From contig JAIWNQ010000015.1 in the NCBI GenBank assembly GCA_020216745.1, positions 1 to 10,000 on the forward strand: DNA of 10,000 bases, in the 5' to 3' direction. Below are positions 1 through 7,180 of this stretch, in pieces; the first letter of the stretch is position 1, and each line of letters starts with the position of its first letter. Below the pieces are notes generated by a model. It saw only the letters and a list, made by a program, of their open reading frames with translations. It ran no database searches and had not been told where the DNA came from. The position numbers were made by a program, and so were the translations under genes. The stretch comes from Candidatus Hydrogenedens sp. (GTDB taxonomy: Bacteria > Hydrogenedentota > Hydrogenedentia > Hydrogenedentales > Hydrogenedentaceae).

Positions 1-180
1 ACCCGAAAATTCGCATTAGGTGGACAATCTGTGCCAGATGGTTCATCAAAGGAAGAAAGTGAAGAAGAAAAACCGAAACGTGTCCCTGTCCGCGTAGGAC
101 CCAAAGTAGGACCTAATGACCCTTGCCCCTGTGGCAGTGGAAAGAAGTATAAAAAATGCTGTGGAAAACAACTCGTCTAA
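1..180 (+). CDS. secA: SecA preprotein translocase ATPase, C-terminal end (5' truncated by window)
   Basis: Frame 1 is open from the window edge to TAA at 178-180 and encodes the last 60 residues of a protein whose body lies upstream. The segment has a charged, Glu/Lys-rich linker followed by [20 protein letters not shown] and then KKCC, the zinc-binding SEC-C domain at the C-terminus of SecA. The ligands are Cys (124-126), Cys (130-132) and the Cys pair at 157-162. SecA is the motor ATPase that drives unfolded preproteins through SecYEG; the SEC-C tail contacts SecB, phospholipid or ribosome. SEC-C motifs also occur in unrelated proteins, but the acidic linker, the preceding residues and the terminal position fit SecA best. 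The downstream gene begins inside the SEC-C codons, so the two are probably co-transcribed and translationally coupled. Confidence 0.85.
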   Translation, partial: TRKFALGGQSVPDGSSKEESEEEKPKRVPVRVGPKVGPNDPCPCGSGKKYKKCCGKQLV

Positions 181-1643
181 TAGTCTATATCGCTATCATC
201 CTGTTCTGGGCAGGCATGATGACCCTGCTTTTTATTCGCGAAGGATACTTTTCAAAATCCTCATGGTCATTCCCCCAAAAACGTTGGGAAGAACCTAAAG
301 AATGGGTTGTCGGTTTATATACAAATGATGATAAAAGAATCGGATTTATCCAAACTTGGACACAACCTGACCAGCTGAGTCCATACGGACCCGCCTTCAA
401 ATTAAATCTCCTTTCCCGTTTGGAAACAGTTATCTTCTCAACACCAGTAAAATTATCTATTGATGGTTTCGCATGGTTCAGTGAAAAGAAAGGGTTAGAA
501 AATTTTCAGTTGACTTTTCGTTCTGAAGATATACGAATTATGATTTATGGAGAATACAATGACCAACAATTGAAAGGTAAAATCATCACAGGAAAGGAAG
601 AAATTCCTTACTCAATACCCGTAGGTAAAAATGTCTTATTGGCAGGTGGACCAGCATTACCACTCATGGATACCCCAGTATTAGAACCAGGACAAAGTAT
701 CTCCGTTGACGTTTTTGACCCCTTGTCAATGTCTACTCAAAAGGCTATCATCACCTCCCAAGGTAAAGAATTATTACACGTAATAGGAGAGGAAGTTGAG
801 ACGTATCGCATGACTGTTACCCTTGGTGGATTAACTTCAACTATATGGGTTACACCTGACCAGGACCTCATTCAGGCACATACACCGTTCGGATTAAAGT
901 TAAAAAAAATTAGCACAACCGAAGCTCTCAATACACGCCCTGAAGATACAGGAAATTTAATCGTAAGCACAGCCATAAAACCTAAAGGGGTAAAACCTTT
1001 TAGAGGTGCCAAACAAATGTGGGTAAAGATTGATGGTATTAGTGAAACAAATCCACTCCCAACAAGCCCATATCAGGTATGCACACCCCAAGGATATTTT
1101 ATTAGCCCACCCGTTGAAGTAAAATCTGTTCCGTTAACAGAAAAATTGATTAGGGATATCCCACCAAACACTTTATCTGGTGATGCATTTGTGCAGGTTG
1201 AACATCCAAAAATTAAACAACTCGCACAAGAAATCGTTGGAAATGAACAAGACCTATGGATAAAAAGCAAAAAAATCTTCGATTGGGTATACAACAACAT
1301 CGAGAAAAAAATCACAATAAACATTCCTTCTGCCCTTAGTGTGCTTGAATCAAAACAAGGTGATTGTAATGAACATACCGTTCTCTTTACTGCCCTCGCT
1401 CGTGCAGTAGGAATACCCACACGCGTCTGTTTAGGGCTGGTATGGAGCGATGAACTGCAAGCTTTCGGTTATCATGCATGGGCAGAAGTCTTCGTTGGCG
1501 ATTGGATTCCTATTGACCCCACACTAAATCAGCTAATAGCAGATGCTACCCACATTAAATTGCTCCATGGTAACATCGAACAATGGACGCACCTCTCATC
1601 ATATATGAATCAAATCCAACTCGAAATTACCTACATTGAATAA
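156..1643 (+). CDS. Membrane-anchored transglutaminase-like (papain-fold) protein
   Basis: The 495-residue protein has one N-terminal transmembrane segment (about residues 6-27, [20 protein letters not shown]) and no other clear one, so the rest is probably outside the cytoplasmic membrane. Residues about 365-460 form a transglutaminase-like core with the full Cys-His-Asp triad: Cys404 in [11 protein letters not shown], His440 in GYHAWAEVF and Asp454 in [10 protein letters not shown]. Such domains act as peptidases, amidases or cross-linkers, and here the substrate is unknown. Residues 30-360 resemble no family I recognise and read as a beta-rich extracytoplasmic domain. The ATG at 156 overlaps secA by 25 bases, with a modest purine-rich SD (GGAAAGAAG, 139-147) inside the secA coding sequence. 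Starting there keeps the membrane anchor intact. The next in-frame Met codons fall inside the anchor and would shorten it. Confidence 0.82.
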   Translation: MLWKTTRLIVYIAIILFWAGMMTLLFIREGYFSKSSWSFPQKRWEEPKEWVVGLYTNDDKRIGFIQTWTQPDQLSPYGPAFKLNLLSRLETVIFSTPVKLSIDGFAWFSEKKGLENFQLTFRSEDIRIMIYGEYNDQQLKGKIITGKEEIPYSIPVGKNVLLAGGPALPLMDTPVLEPGQSISVDVFDPLSMSTQKAIITSQGKELLHVIGEEVETYRMTVTLGGLTSTIWVTPDQDLIQAHTPFGLKLKKISTTEALNTRPEDTGNLIVSTAIKPKGVKPFRGAKQMWVKIDGISETNPLPTSPYQVCTPQGYFISPPVEVKSVPLTEKLIRDIPPNTLSGDAFVQVEHPKIKQLAQEIVGNEQDLWIKSKKIFDWVYNNIEKKITINIPSALSVLESKQGDCNEHTVLFTALARAVGIPTRVCLGLVWSDELQAFGYHAWAEVFVGDWIPIDPTLNQLIADATHIKLLHGNIEQWTHLSSYMNQIQLEITYIE

Positions 1644-1683
1644 AACAACTCAGAAATAAATCTCACTTCTTAACGCAGACAAA

Positions 1684-2688
1684 TCACAAATACTCCGCGA
1701 TTTGAACTGCATTATATGCAGCACCCTTTAGTAAATTATCCGCAACAATCCATAAATCAAGTGCGGAAGGATGAGATATATCCTCACGAATCCTACCGAC
1801 AAAAGTTTCCCAACGCCCCACTGCAATGGTAGCAAGTGGATATAATTGTTTTGCAGGGTCATCCATCAAAATAACTCCTGGAGCGTTTGATAGAAGTTTA
1901 CGGGCTTCATCTGCGGTTATCTTCCGCTCTGTTTGTATATTAACTGATTCACTATGGCTATTAATCACAGGAACACGAACAGTTGTCGCTGTGACTTGGA
2001 TACTTGGGTCGCCCATAATCTTCTTCGTCTCATTGACCATTTTCATCTCTTCATTTGTATAGCCATTCGCCTCAAACGCATCCTTCTGAGGTATCTGAGG
2101 AATGCAGTTAAACAAAATCTGGTGCGGAAAAACATTAACTTCAATCGGTTTCCCTTCTACATACGCACGCATCTGGTCCAATAATTCCTGCACTGCTTTT
2201 TGTCCTGCACCAGAGACTGCCTGATAGGTAGAAACAACAACTCGTTTTATCTTCGCATAATCATGTATCGGCTTCAAAACGACAACCATCTGTATCGTGG
2301 AACAATTCGGATTCGCAATAATTCCCTTATGATTCTTTATCTCATGGGCATTAACTTCAGGCACTATTAACGGAACCTCCGGATCCATCCGCCATGCACT
2401 TGAATTATCAACAACAACACATCCATCTTTTACTGCAATCGGTGCAAATTTTTTACTGGTGCCTCCACCCGCACTAAACAGGGCAATCTCAACCCCTTTA
2501 AATGAATTCTCATCCAGAACCTCAACATCTATTTCTTCACCCTTAAAAGGTAATTTCCTTCCACGTGAACGTTCCGATGCAAGAAATTTAATCGATTTTA
2601 TCGGAAAATTCCTTTGCTCTAATGTCTCTATCATTTTTCTACCGACTAAACCTGTAGCACCTACAACAGCAACAGACCTCAGATTCAT
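1684..2688 (-). CDS. asd: Aspartate-semialdehyde dehydrogenase
   Basis: This 334-residue protein, normal for the bacterial family, catalyses NADPH-dependent reductive dephosphorylation of L-aspartyl-4-phosphate to aspartate semialdehyde. That is the branch point to lysine/diaminopimelate, threonine and methionine, in the cytoplasm. The dinucleotide-binding loop GATGLVG is at residues 10-16. The catalytic Cys129 lies in ANPNCSTIQ, SGAGQKAVQELLDQ follows at 159-172, and the substrate-binding and general-base residues Arg238 and His245 sit in RVPVINSHSE. All key residues are present. The ATG has a good SD (AGGAG) about 9 bases upstream. It lies downstream of trxA on the same strand across a 111-base gap and is convergent with the transglutaminase gene (40-base gap, no clear terminator). 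No lysine riboswitch or other leader is visible in the gap. Confidence 0.96.
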   Translation of the reverse strand: MNLRSVAVVGATGLVGRKMIETLEQRNFPIKSIKFLASERSRGRKLPFKGEEIDVEVLDENSFKGVEIALFSAGGGTSKKFAPIAVKDGCVVVDNSSAWRMDPEVPLIVPEVNAHEIKNHKGIIANPNCSTIQMVVVLKPIHDYAKIKRVVVSTYQAVSGAGQKAVQELLDQMRAYVEGKPIEVNVFPHQILFNCIPQIPQKDAFEANGYTNEEMKMVNETKKIMGDPSIQVTATTVRVPVINSHSESVNIQTERKITADEARKLLSNAPGVILMDDPAKQLYPLATIAVGRWETFVGRIREDISHPSALDLWIVADNLLKGAAYNAVQIAEYL

Positions 2689-2799
2689 ATAGAACTCTCC
2701 TAATATTAATTTTTTTGTTTTTATACTCTACCTATTAATAAACTAATTATCAGGGAAGTGTTATTAGTTTGTATTATTTAAAATTATGTCCTGAAAATA

Positions 2800-3114
2800 C
2801 TAACCTAAAAATGACTCAAGTGCTGAAGAAATAACTGCTTTTTGAGTTAAACCTATAAACCGTTTTACTTCATTTCCATCTTTCAATATTACCAGTGTCG
2901 GAATACTCGAAACACCAAATTGTTCCGCCAACTCCATCTCCTCATCTACATTCACTTTACCTATCTTAACTCTACCTTCATATTCCTTAGCCAACTCATC
3001 AATAATTGGACTTATCATTCGACACGGACCGCACCACTCTGCCCAAAAATCAACTAAGCTAACTCCTGTAGATGTTTCAGATGCAAAATTATCTTTCGTA
3101 AATCTCAATGCCAT
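2800..3114 (-). CDS. trxA: Thioredoxin
   Basis: This is a 104-residue single-domain thioredoxin, the usual length. The redox site WAEWCGPCRM has Cys28 and Cys31 with the classical Gly-Pro between them, and the cis-proline loop SSIPTLVILKDG places Pro72 opposite the active site. There is no signal peptide, so it is a cytoplasmic dithiol reductant, normally recharged by thioredoxin reductase, for enzymes such as ribonucleotide reductase. The buried aspartate typical of the family is replaced by Asp22 of VDFWAEW in the normal position. The ATG has a strong SD (AAAGGAG) 6-7 bases upstream, and a TTGAAA/TATAAT promoter lies further upstream on the same strand. It is followed by asd and divergent from the pilin-like array. 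Confidence 0.96.
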   Translation of the reverse strand: MALRFTKDNFASETSTGVSLVDFWAEWCGPCRMISPIIDELAKEYEGRVKIGKVNVDEEMELAEQFGVSSIPTLVILKDGNEVKRFIGLTQKAVISSALESFLG

Positions 3115-3157
3115 ATTTGTCTCCTTTAATATAAAATATTCTTAATAAGAATGCATA

Positions 3158-3187
3158 ATTATACGTATAATATATCTTTCTTTTCAA
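3158..3187 (-). promoter_or_regulatory. Sigma70-type promoter for trxA
   Basis: On the minus strand TTGAAA (complement of 3182-3187) is followed after 18 bases by TATAAT (complement of 3158-3163). Transcription would start near 3150, giving a leader of about 35 bases before the trxA ATG. The region is very AT-rich, which makes -10 matches easy to find, but the pair is well spaced and in the right place. Confidence 0.5.
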
Positions 3188-3389
3188 ATAAAGAATTTCA
3201 CCAAACATAGTGAAAAATAAAATTCAAAAAATAACTATCAAAGTTATACAAAAAACTTTAATCTATAAAGGCTCCTTTTAAGAATTTTATAACTATGAAT
3301 AACCCAAAATGTGTTCTTTAATTTTATTAAAGTCTATAAATACCTATTTTATTCCCTTAAAATTTATTTGTTCTCCCTTTTAATTTTTA
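3188..3389. other. AT-rich intergenic core between divergent trxA and pilin-array promoters
   Basis: This part of the 436-base gap between trxA and P1 shows no convincing gene, RNA gene or repeat. An open frame does run through 3311-3538, but its upstream part is a low-complexity string of Ile, Tyr, Phe and Leu codons expected from AT-rich DNA, and it lacks an SD. A weak 6-bp inverted repeat (AAAGTT/AACTTT, 3240-3259) is within chance for this composition. Confidence 0.5.
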
Positions 3390-3418
3390 TTGACATTTAT
3401 ATAATTTTATATTATAAT
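3390..3418 (+). promoter_or_regulatory. Perfect-consensus sigma70 promoter for P1
   Basis: TTGACA (3390-3395) and TATAAT (3413-3418) are separated by exactly 17 bases, so both hexamers and the spacing match the sigma70/sigmaA consensus. The predicted start is near 3425, giving a leader of about 125 bases. This is the strongest promoter match in the window and predicts high-level expression of P1. Confidence 0.75.
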
Positions 3419-3467
3419 AGAATTAGATTCATATTATATAATTGTATTTATTACTTTAACTCAATAA

Positions 3468-3494
3468 GAAAGGAGGTGAGAAGGATAAAAAATC
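3468..3494 (+). promoter_or_regulatory. Leader element: extended anti-SD match plus ATAAAAAATC (STAB-SD-like), upstream of P1
   Basis: GAAAGGAGGTGA (3468-3479) is complementary to essentially the whole 16S rRNA 3' tail, and ATAAAAAATC follows at 3485-3494. It lies about 70 bases before the P1 start, too far away to be its RBS, and P1 has its own SD (AAGGAG, 3537-3542). The same two blocks with the same 5-base gap recur upstream of P4. GAAAGGAGG is the sequence reported for the STAB-SD of Bacillus thuringiensis cry3A, where 30S binding protects mRNA from 5' decay. The same role here is inference; a short leader ORF is the alternative. Confidence 0.5.
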
Positions 3495-3538
3495 GATTTA
3501 TTATTTTAATTAATATAATAATTCATTTTTTAGAGTAA
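3476..3538 (+). other. Possible 20-codon leader ORF upstream of P1
   Basis: A GTG inside the extended SD opens a 20-codon frame (VRRIKNRFIILINIIIHFLE) whose TAA (3536-3538) abuts the AAGGAG SD of P1. This would suit translational coupling. The start codon overlaps the SD itself, so conventional initiation is unlikely. An ATA at 3485 is better spaced but is a very rare start. The analogous P4 leader also opens a short frame that shares Ile-Lys-Asn. Coding status is unproven. Confidence 0.18.
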
Positions 3539-3550
3539 GGAGAACAAACA

Positions 3551-4588
3551 ATGAGGAAACATGGCTTCACATTAATTGAATTGCTTGTCGTTATAGCAAT
3601 CATAGGTATTCTTGCAGCGATATTACTGCCTGCATTAGCACGTGCCCGTGAAGCGGCCCGTCGCTCCAGTTGCCAGAACAACCTCAAACAATGGGGATTA
3701 GTGTTTAAGATGTATTCGAATGAATCCAAAGGAGAACGTTTTCCACCGTTAGAATTAGAAGCAGCACAACGCGATGATAACGGACAATGGGATTTATTTA
3801 TTGCCGCAGGACCTAAAGTAAAGGCTATTTATCCTGAATATCTAACTGACCCATCCATTGTTATTTGTCCATCCGATTCTCAAGACACTGTCAATGACAC
3901 ATTAAAAGGTGATAGTTTCCCCACATTAGGAATAACACCAGATGACTTCCATTTCGGTTTCTATCTCGGTGGTGGAACAGGTGTTAATGTAATTGATGCC
4001 AGTTACGCTTACTTCGGCTGGGTATTCGACCGTATGGGAGACAATCCAGGAGATTTAGTACCGATAAATTCACTTCCACCTGAAGTGCAAATGTTTGTAA
4101 ATCTAATCGGAAGTGTGAGTTTAACAGGAGACCAGCTCGTTCCTGCTCAACTTCCACTTGCCATCGCTCAATTGGCTCTTAACCATCCACAAGGTGTAGC
4201 AGCAATACAAGCAGCCGATTCACATTCTGCCCCAAGCCCAGCTCAAATTACAGATTTAAATAATGGTGTGGATGGTGATGTTTCTGGCAGTTTGCTCGTA
4301 GGCTACGGTAATGGTGGCTCAAATACAGTCTACCGTCTTCGTGAAGGTATTGAACGATTTATGATTACAGATATTAATAACCCTGCCGCTACAGCACAAG
4401 CACAAAGTAGTATCTTTATTATGATTGACCAATTAGGCACAGGTGGAACAACTCTACTTTTCAATCACATTCCTGGTGGTTGTAATGTATTATATCTCGA
4501 TGGTCATGTCGAATTTATTCGCTACCCAACGAAACAACCCATCAACCAGGGTGTAGCAAATATCATGGGATTATTTGAAGCCTCATAA
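3551..4588 (+). CDS. P1: DUF1559-type prepilin-like protein, first of four paralogs
   Basis: The 345-residue protein begins with a class III prepilin signal, MRKHG^[15 protein letters not shown] five-residue leader is cut after Gly5 by prepilin peptidase, giving N-methyl-Phe and Glu at mature position 5 (Glu10). A hydrophobic helix follows, running into the basic [13 protein letters not shown] segment. The body is far longer than a major pilin. It has conserved Cys41, Cys106 (ICPSD) and Cys311, the block [17 protein letters not shown], and the terminal H-x-DG motif with His306 and Asp317-Gly318 ten residues apart. These are the marks of the DUF1559 / prepilin 'H-X9-DG' family. Members are probably exported and assembled by a type II/IV-like system; a specific role is not known. 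SD AAGGAG (3537-3542) is 8 bases from ATG. P1 is set apart by its own promoter and terminator. Confidence 0.93.
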   Translation: MRKHGFTLIELLVVIAIIGILAAILLPALARAREAARRSSCQNNLKQWGLVFKMYSNESKGERFPPLELEAAQRDDNGQWDLFIAAGPKVKAIYPEYLTDPSIVICPSDSQDTVNDTLKGDSFPTLGITPDDFHFGFYLGGGTGVNVIDASYAYFGWVFDRMGDNPGDLVPINSLPPEVQMFVNLIGSVSLTGDQLVPAQLPLAIAQLALNHPQGVAAIQAADSHSAPSPAQITDLNNGVDGDVSGSLLVGYGNGGSNTVYRLREGIERFMITDINNPAATAQAQSSIFIMIDQLGTGGTTLLFNHIPGGCNVLYLDGHVEFIRYPTKQPINQGVANIMGLFEAS

Positions 4589-4614
4589 TTGATTTCTTAC
4601 AGCCTTCTTAATAT

Positions 4615-4653
4615 GAATTACCTTGTCTGCAAACGACAAGGTAATTCACTTTT
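4615..4653 (+). terminator. Terminator-like hairpin after P1
   Basis: GAATTACCTTGTC (4615-4627) pairs perfectly over 13 bp with GACAAGGTAATTC (4635-4647) around a 7-base loop. A short T run (ACTTTT) follows. The stem is long and exact, but the T tract is short, so termination may be partial. It separates P1 from the P2-P3 unit. Confidence 0.7.
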
Positions 4654-4745
4654 AATAACATTTTTGCAAATAATCTTATAGTACACAACAAAGGGTGTAG
4701 TTGAAAATAAAAACAGAAAACCATAAATGCACGAATAAAAATTAA

Positions 4746-4776
4746 TTGACTTAAAAACTATTTCTGATAATATAAT
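4746..4776 (+). promoter_or_regulatory. Candidate promoter for the P2-P3 unit
   Basis: TTGACT (4746-4751) and TATAAT (4771-4776) lie 19 bases apart, longer than the optimal 17. This would give a leader of about 40 bases before P2. It is a weaker match than the P1 promoter, and the AT-rich setting raises the chance of a false match. Confidence 0.4.
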
Positions 4777-4824
4777 AAAAAGAAGATAAAAAATAATCTT
4801 TCATTGTTTTAAGGAATTTCAACG

Positions 4825-5871
4825 ATGAAGAAACAGGGTTTTACTTTGATTGAACTACTGGTTGTCATTGCCATCATCGGCATCCTTGCATCAATATTAC
4901 TACCTGCATTAGCACGAGCACGCGAGGCAGCGCGTCGTTCCAGTTGCCAAAACAACCTGAAACAATGGGGATTGATTTTTAAAATGTATGCCAACGAATC
5001 AAAAGGTGAAAAATTTCCTCCCATGGATGTAGAAGCGGAACGAAATGACTATTACGGTATATATTCCAATTATTTCAATGTGGGACCAAAAGTAAATGCT
5101 GTCTATCCTGAATACTTAACAGACCTATCAATAATTATCTGTCCATCCGATTCTAAAGAAACTATTCAATCCTTAAAAGCCGTGAGTTTAGAACCACAAA
5201 TAGCCGAAGCCTTAGGATTAGCACCTGAGGATTTTCATATCAGTTTTCACCTTCACGGAGAATGGGGAGTTAACATGATTGATGCAAGTTATGCCTATTT
5301 AGGATGGGTATTTGACAAATCGGGAGACAATCCATCAGATTTGCTAAAGGTCAGTGAACTGCGTCAAGAAGTAAATTTGCTTATTCAATTTATTGAACAG
5401 GGTTCACTTTCAGAGGATTTATTAGTGCCTGCTCAGTTCCCTTACGCTTTTACACAGATGATATTAAATAGTCCCGAAGCGGTAACAGCCATGTATACCG
5501 CTCGCAATCACGGAGAACCCACACCAGCACAACTTACAAAACTATATCAGACCATTGACAGTGATATATCAGGCGAATTACTTGAAGGATTCGGTAACGG
5601 AGGTTCAAATACTGTGTATCGTCTTCGTGAGGGAATTGAACGATTTCTAATAACAGATATTAATAATCCTTCTGCCTCCGCTCAGGCACAAAGTACTATC
5701 TTCGTAATGTTCGACCAGATAGGTGCCCGCGGAACAATTACATTGTTTAATCATTTGCCTGGCGGGTGTAATGTTCTGTATTTAGATGGACATGTAGAAT
5801 TCATTCAATACCCAACAAAACAACCTGTTAACCAACCAATAGCAAATATTATGTCATTGTTCTCAGCATAG
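4825..5871 (+). CDS. P2: DUF1559-type prepilin-like protein, second paralog
   Basis: This 348-residue paralog has the same plan as P1. The prepilin signal is MKKQG^[14 protein letters not shown] with Glu10, and the three conserved cysteines are Cys41, Cys106 and Cys315. [17 protein letters not shown] and the His310...Asp321-Gly322 C-terminal motif are present. It is the most divergent copy in the middle: it has TDLSI where the others have TDPSI, lacks the Asn-His-Pro-Gln-Gly stretch of P1/P3, and reads EFIQYP where the others have EFIRYP. It shares with P4 a longer loop after ICPSD ([18 protein letters not shown]) and the ending LFSA. The SD AAGGAA (4811-4816) is 8 bases from ATG. P3 follows after 25 bases, so they are probably co-transcribed. 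Confidence 0.93.
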   Translation: MKKQGFTLIELLVVIAIIGILASILLPALARAREAARRSSCQNNLKQWGLIFKMYANESKGEKFPPMDVEAERNDYYGIYSNYFNVGPKVNAVYPEYLTDLSIIICPSDSKETIQSLKAVSLEPQIAEALGLAPEDFHISFHLHGEWGVNMIDASYAYLGWVFDKSGDNPSDLLKVSELRQEVNLLIQFIEQGSLSEDLLVPAQFPYAFTQMILNSPEAVTAMYTARNHGEPTPAQLTKLYQTIDSDISGELLEGFGNGGSNTVYRLREGIERFLITDINNPSASAQAQSTIFVMFDQIGARGTITLFNHLPGGCNVLYLDGHVEFIQYPTKQPVNQPIANIMSLFSA

Positions 5872-5896
5872 ATTAATACAAAAGAGAGCGTGATAA

Positions 5897-6934
5897 ATGA
5901 AAAGAAACGGTTTTACACTTATTGAATTATTAGTCGTCATTGCCATCATTGGCATCCTCTCCTCAATATTACTACCTGCATTAGCACGAGCACGCGAGGC
6001 GGCGCGTCGTTCCAGTTGCCAAAACAACCTGAAACAATGGGGATTAATTTTCAAAATGTACGCTAACGAATCGAAAGGTGAAAAATTTCCACCTATTGAA
6101 TTAGAAATCGCTCAAAAAGAAGATATAGGAGTATGGGAACTATACATGGCAGTAGGTCCCAAAGTGAAATCTATCTATCCCGAATATCTGACCGACCCTT
6201 CAATTATTATTTGTCCCTCAGATGCAAACGATACAGTCGAAAAAACTCTTAAAGGTTATACTTCTGTGCCATTAAATCTCACACCTGACGATTACCATTT
6301 CTGTTATTACCTCGGTTACTACCAGGGCGTCGCAGTCATCGACGCAAGCTATATCTATTTCGGTTGGGTCTTTGATAAAATGGGAGATAATCCTAATGAT
6401 TTACTACAAATTAATCAACTACCACCAGAAGTAAATATATTTATACAAATTATAAGTCAAGTCAACCTCCCCGGTGAAAAAACAGTGCCTGCTCAACTAC
6501 CATTAGCCCTGCTACAAATGGCTCTAAACCATCCTCAAGGAATTGTTGGCATGCAAATAGCAGAAGGAAATGGTCAACCCTCTCCTGAACAGGTTAAAGA
6601 CTTAAACATGGCTGCGGATGGCGATATTACAGGTGACCGCCTTACTGGCTTCGGAAACGGAGGCTCAAATACTGTATATCGTCTTCGCGAAGGTATCGAA
6701 CGATTTTTGATAACTGACATCAACAATCCATCAGCCACCACTCAGGCACAAAGCACTATCTTCATTATGTTAGACCAATTAGGTGCAGGTGGAACTATTA
6801 ATCTGTTTAACCATATTCCCGGCGGTTGTAACGTCCTATATCTTGACGGACATGTTGAATTTATCCGCTACCCAACAAAACAACCCATAAATCAAGCATT
6901 CGCCAATATCATGGCAATATTCGACGCCTCATAA
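5897..6934 (+). CDS. P3: DUF1559-type prepilin-like protein, third paralog
   Basis: This 345-residue paralog has the signal MKRNG^[14 protein letters not shown], Cys41, Cys106 and Cys311, [17 protein letters not shown], and the terminal motif at His306/Asp317-Gly318. An extra cysteine (HFCYYLG) is not shared with the other copies. From about residue 110 on it resembles P1 (short loop, [13 protein letters not shown] segment, ending in Ala-Ser). Its first 65 residues are closer to P2 ([18 protein letters not shown]). The SD is poor (AAAGAGAG, 5881-5888), so translation may depend on coupling to P2, which ends 25 bases earlier. No clear terminator follows it, only a weak imperfect hairpin near 6964-6984. 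Confidence 0.93.
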   Translation: MKRNGFTLIELLVVIAIIGILSSILLPALARAREAARRSSCQNNLKQWGLIFKMYANESKGEKFPPIELEIAQKEDIGVWELYMAVGPKVKSIYPEYLTDPSIIICPSDANDTVEKTLKGYTSVPLNLTPDDYHFCYYLGYYQGVAVIDASYIYFGWVFDKMGDNPNDLLQINQLPPEVNIFIQIISQVNLPGEKTVPAQLPLALLQMALNHPQGIVGMQIAEGNGQPSPEQVKDLNMAADGDITGDRLTGFGNGGSNTVYRLREGIERFLITDINNPSATTQAQSTIFIMLDQLGAGGTINLFNHIPGGCNVLYLDGHVEFIRYPTKQPINQAFANIMAIFDAS

Positions 6935-7056
6935 ATATAGTCAGTTTTCATAGATTAGCCATCAGGTAGCATTTCTACTTACTGCAAATAAAGATTAATA
7001 ATTTGTCCTCACTCTCTAAATAAATATCCAAATCATTATTTCAGGTTTGTTGTTAA

Positions 7057-7085
7057 TTGAAATATAATATGTAGTTTATTATAAT
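7057..7085 (+). promoter_or_regulatory. Near-consensus sigma70 promoter for P4
   Basis: TTGAAA (7057-7062) and TATAAT (7080-7085) are spaced by exactly 17 bases, one mismatch from full consensus. The predicted start is near 7092. That puts the extended SD element at 7104 within about a dozen bases of the mRNA 5' end, where a bound 30S subunit could block 5' exonuclease entry. Confidence 0.65.
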
Positions 7086-7103
7086 AAATATATACTAACT
7101 ACT

Positions 7104-7130
7104 GAAAGGAGGTGAATACGATAAAAAATC
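7104..7130 (+). promoter_or_regulatory. Leader element: extended anti-SD match plus ATAAAAAATC (STAB-SD-like), upstream of P4
   Basis: GAAAGGAGGTGA (7104-7115) and ATAAAAAATC (7121-7130) repeat the P1 leader element with the same internal spacing; only the bases between the two blocks differ. The gene's own SD (AAGGAGGT, 7169-7176) is about 55 bases further on, so this is a second ribosome-docking sequence. Its position near the predicted 5' end fits a stabilising element better than a gene start. The function is inferred. Confidence 0.5.
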
Positions 7131-7156
7131 TTACAATAATTAATTCCAAATCATAA
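7112..7156 (+). other. Possible 14-codon leader ORF upstream of P4
   Basis: A GTG within the extended SD opens a 14-codon frame (VNTIKNLTIINSKS, TAA at 7154-7156) in the same phase as P4. It shares Ile-Lys-Asn at positions 4-6 with the P1 leader frame. The start overlaps the SD, so normal initiation is doubtful. The peptide is otherwise unlike the P1 one, which argues that conservation is at the nucleotide rather than the peptide level. Confidence 0.15.
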
Positions 7157-7180
7157 TCAACTTATAGGAAGGAGGTTATT

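Noticed and set aside
1073..1420. 115-codon minus-strand open frame inside the transglutaminase gene
   Set aside because: It lies opposite a well-supported coding region with recognisable catalytic motifs, and its translation has no family features.
2740..2770. 8-bp inverted repeat AAACTAAT/ATTAGTTT in the trxA-asd gap
   Set aside because: It has a 15-base loop, is all but one A/T pairs per arm, and no T run follows on the minus strand. Too weak to call a terminator or operator.
3311..3475. Upstream part of a 75-codon plus-strand open frame before P1
   Set aside because: It is a low-complexity run of Ile/Phe/Tyr/Leu codons in AT-rich DNA, overlaps the promoter, and has no SD at its ATG.
4781..4798. 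AGAAGATAAAAAATAATC upstream of P2, resembling half of the P1/P4 leader element
   Set aside because: The extended SD half is missing and spacing to the start differs. A/T-rich similarity of this length is expected by chance here.
4589..4824. Possible insertion-sequence or attachment-site remnants between the pilin-like genes
   Set aside because: No terminal inverted repeats, target-site duplications or transposase fragments are visible; the gaps hold only terminator, promoter and SD signals.
6964..6984. Imperfect hairpin after P3
   Set aside because: The stem is only about four pairs with mismatches and no T tract follows, so a terminator cannot be supported.
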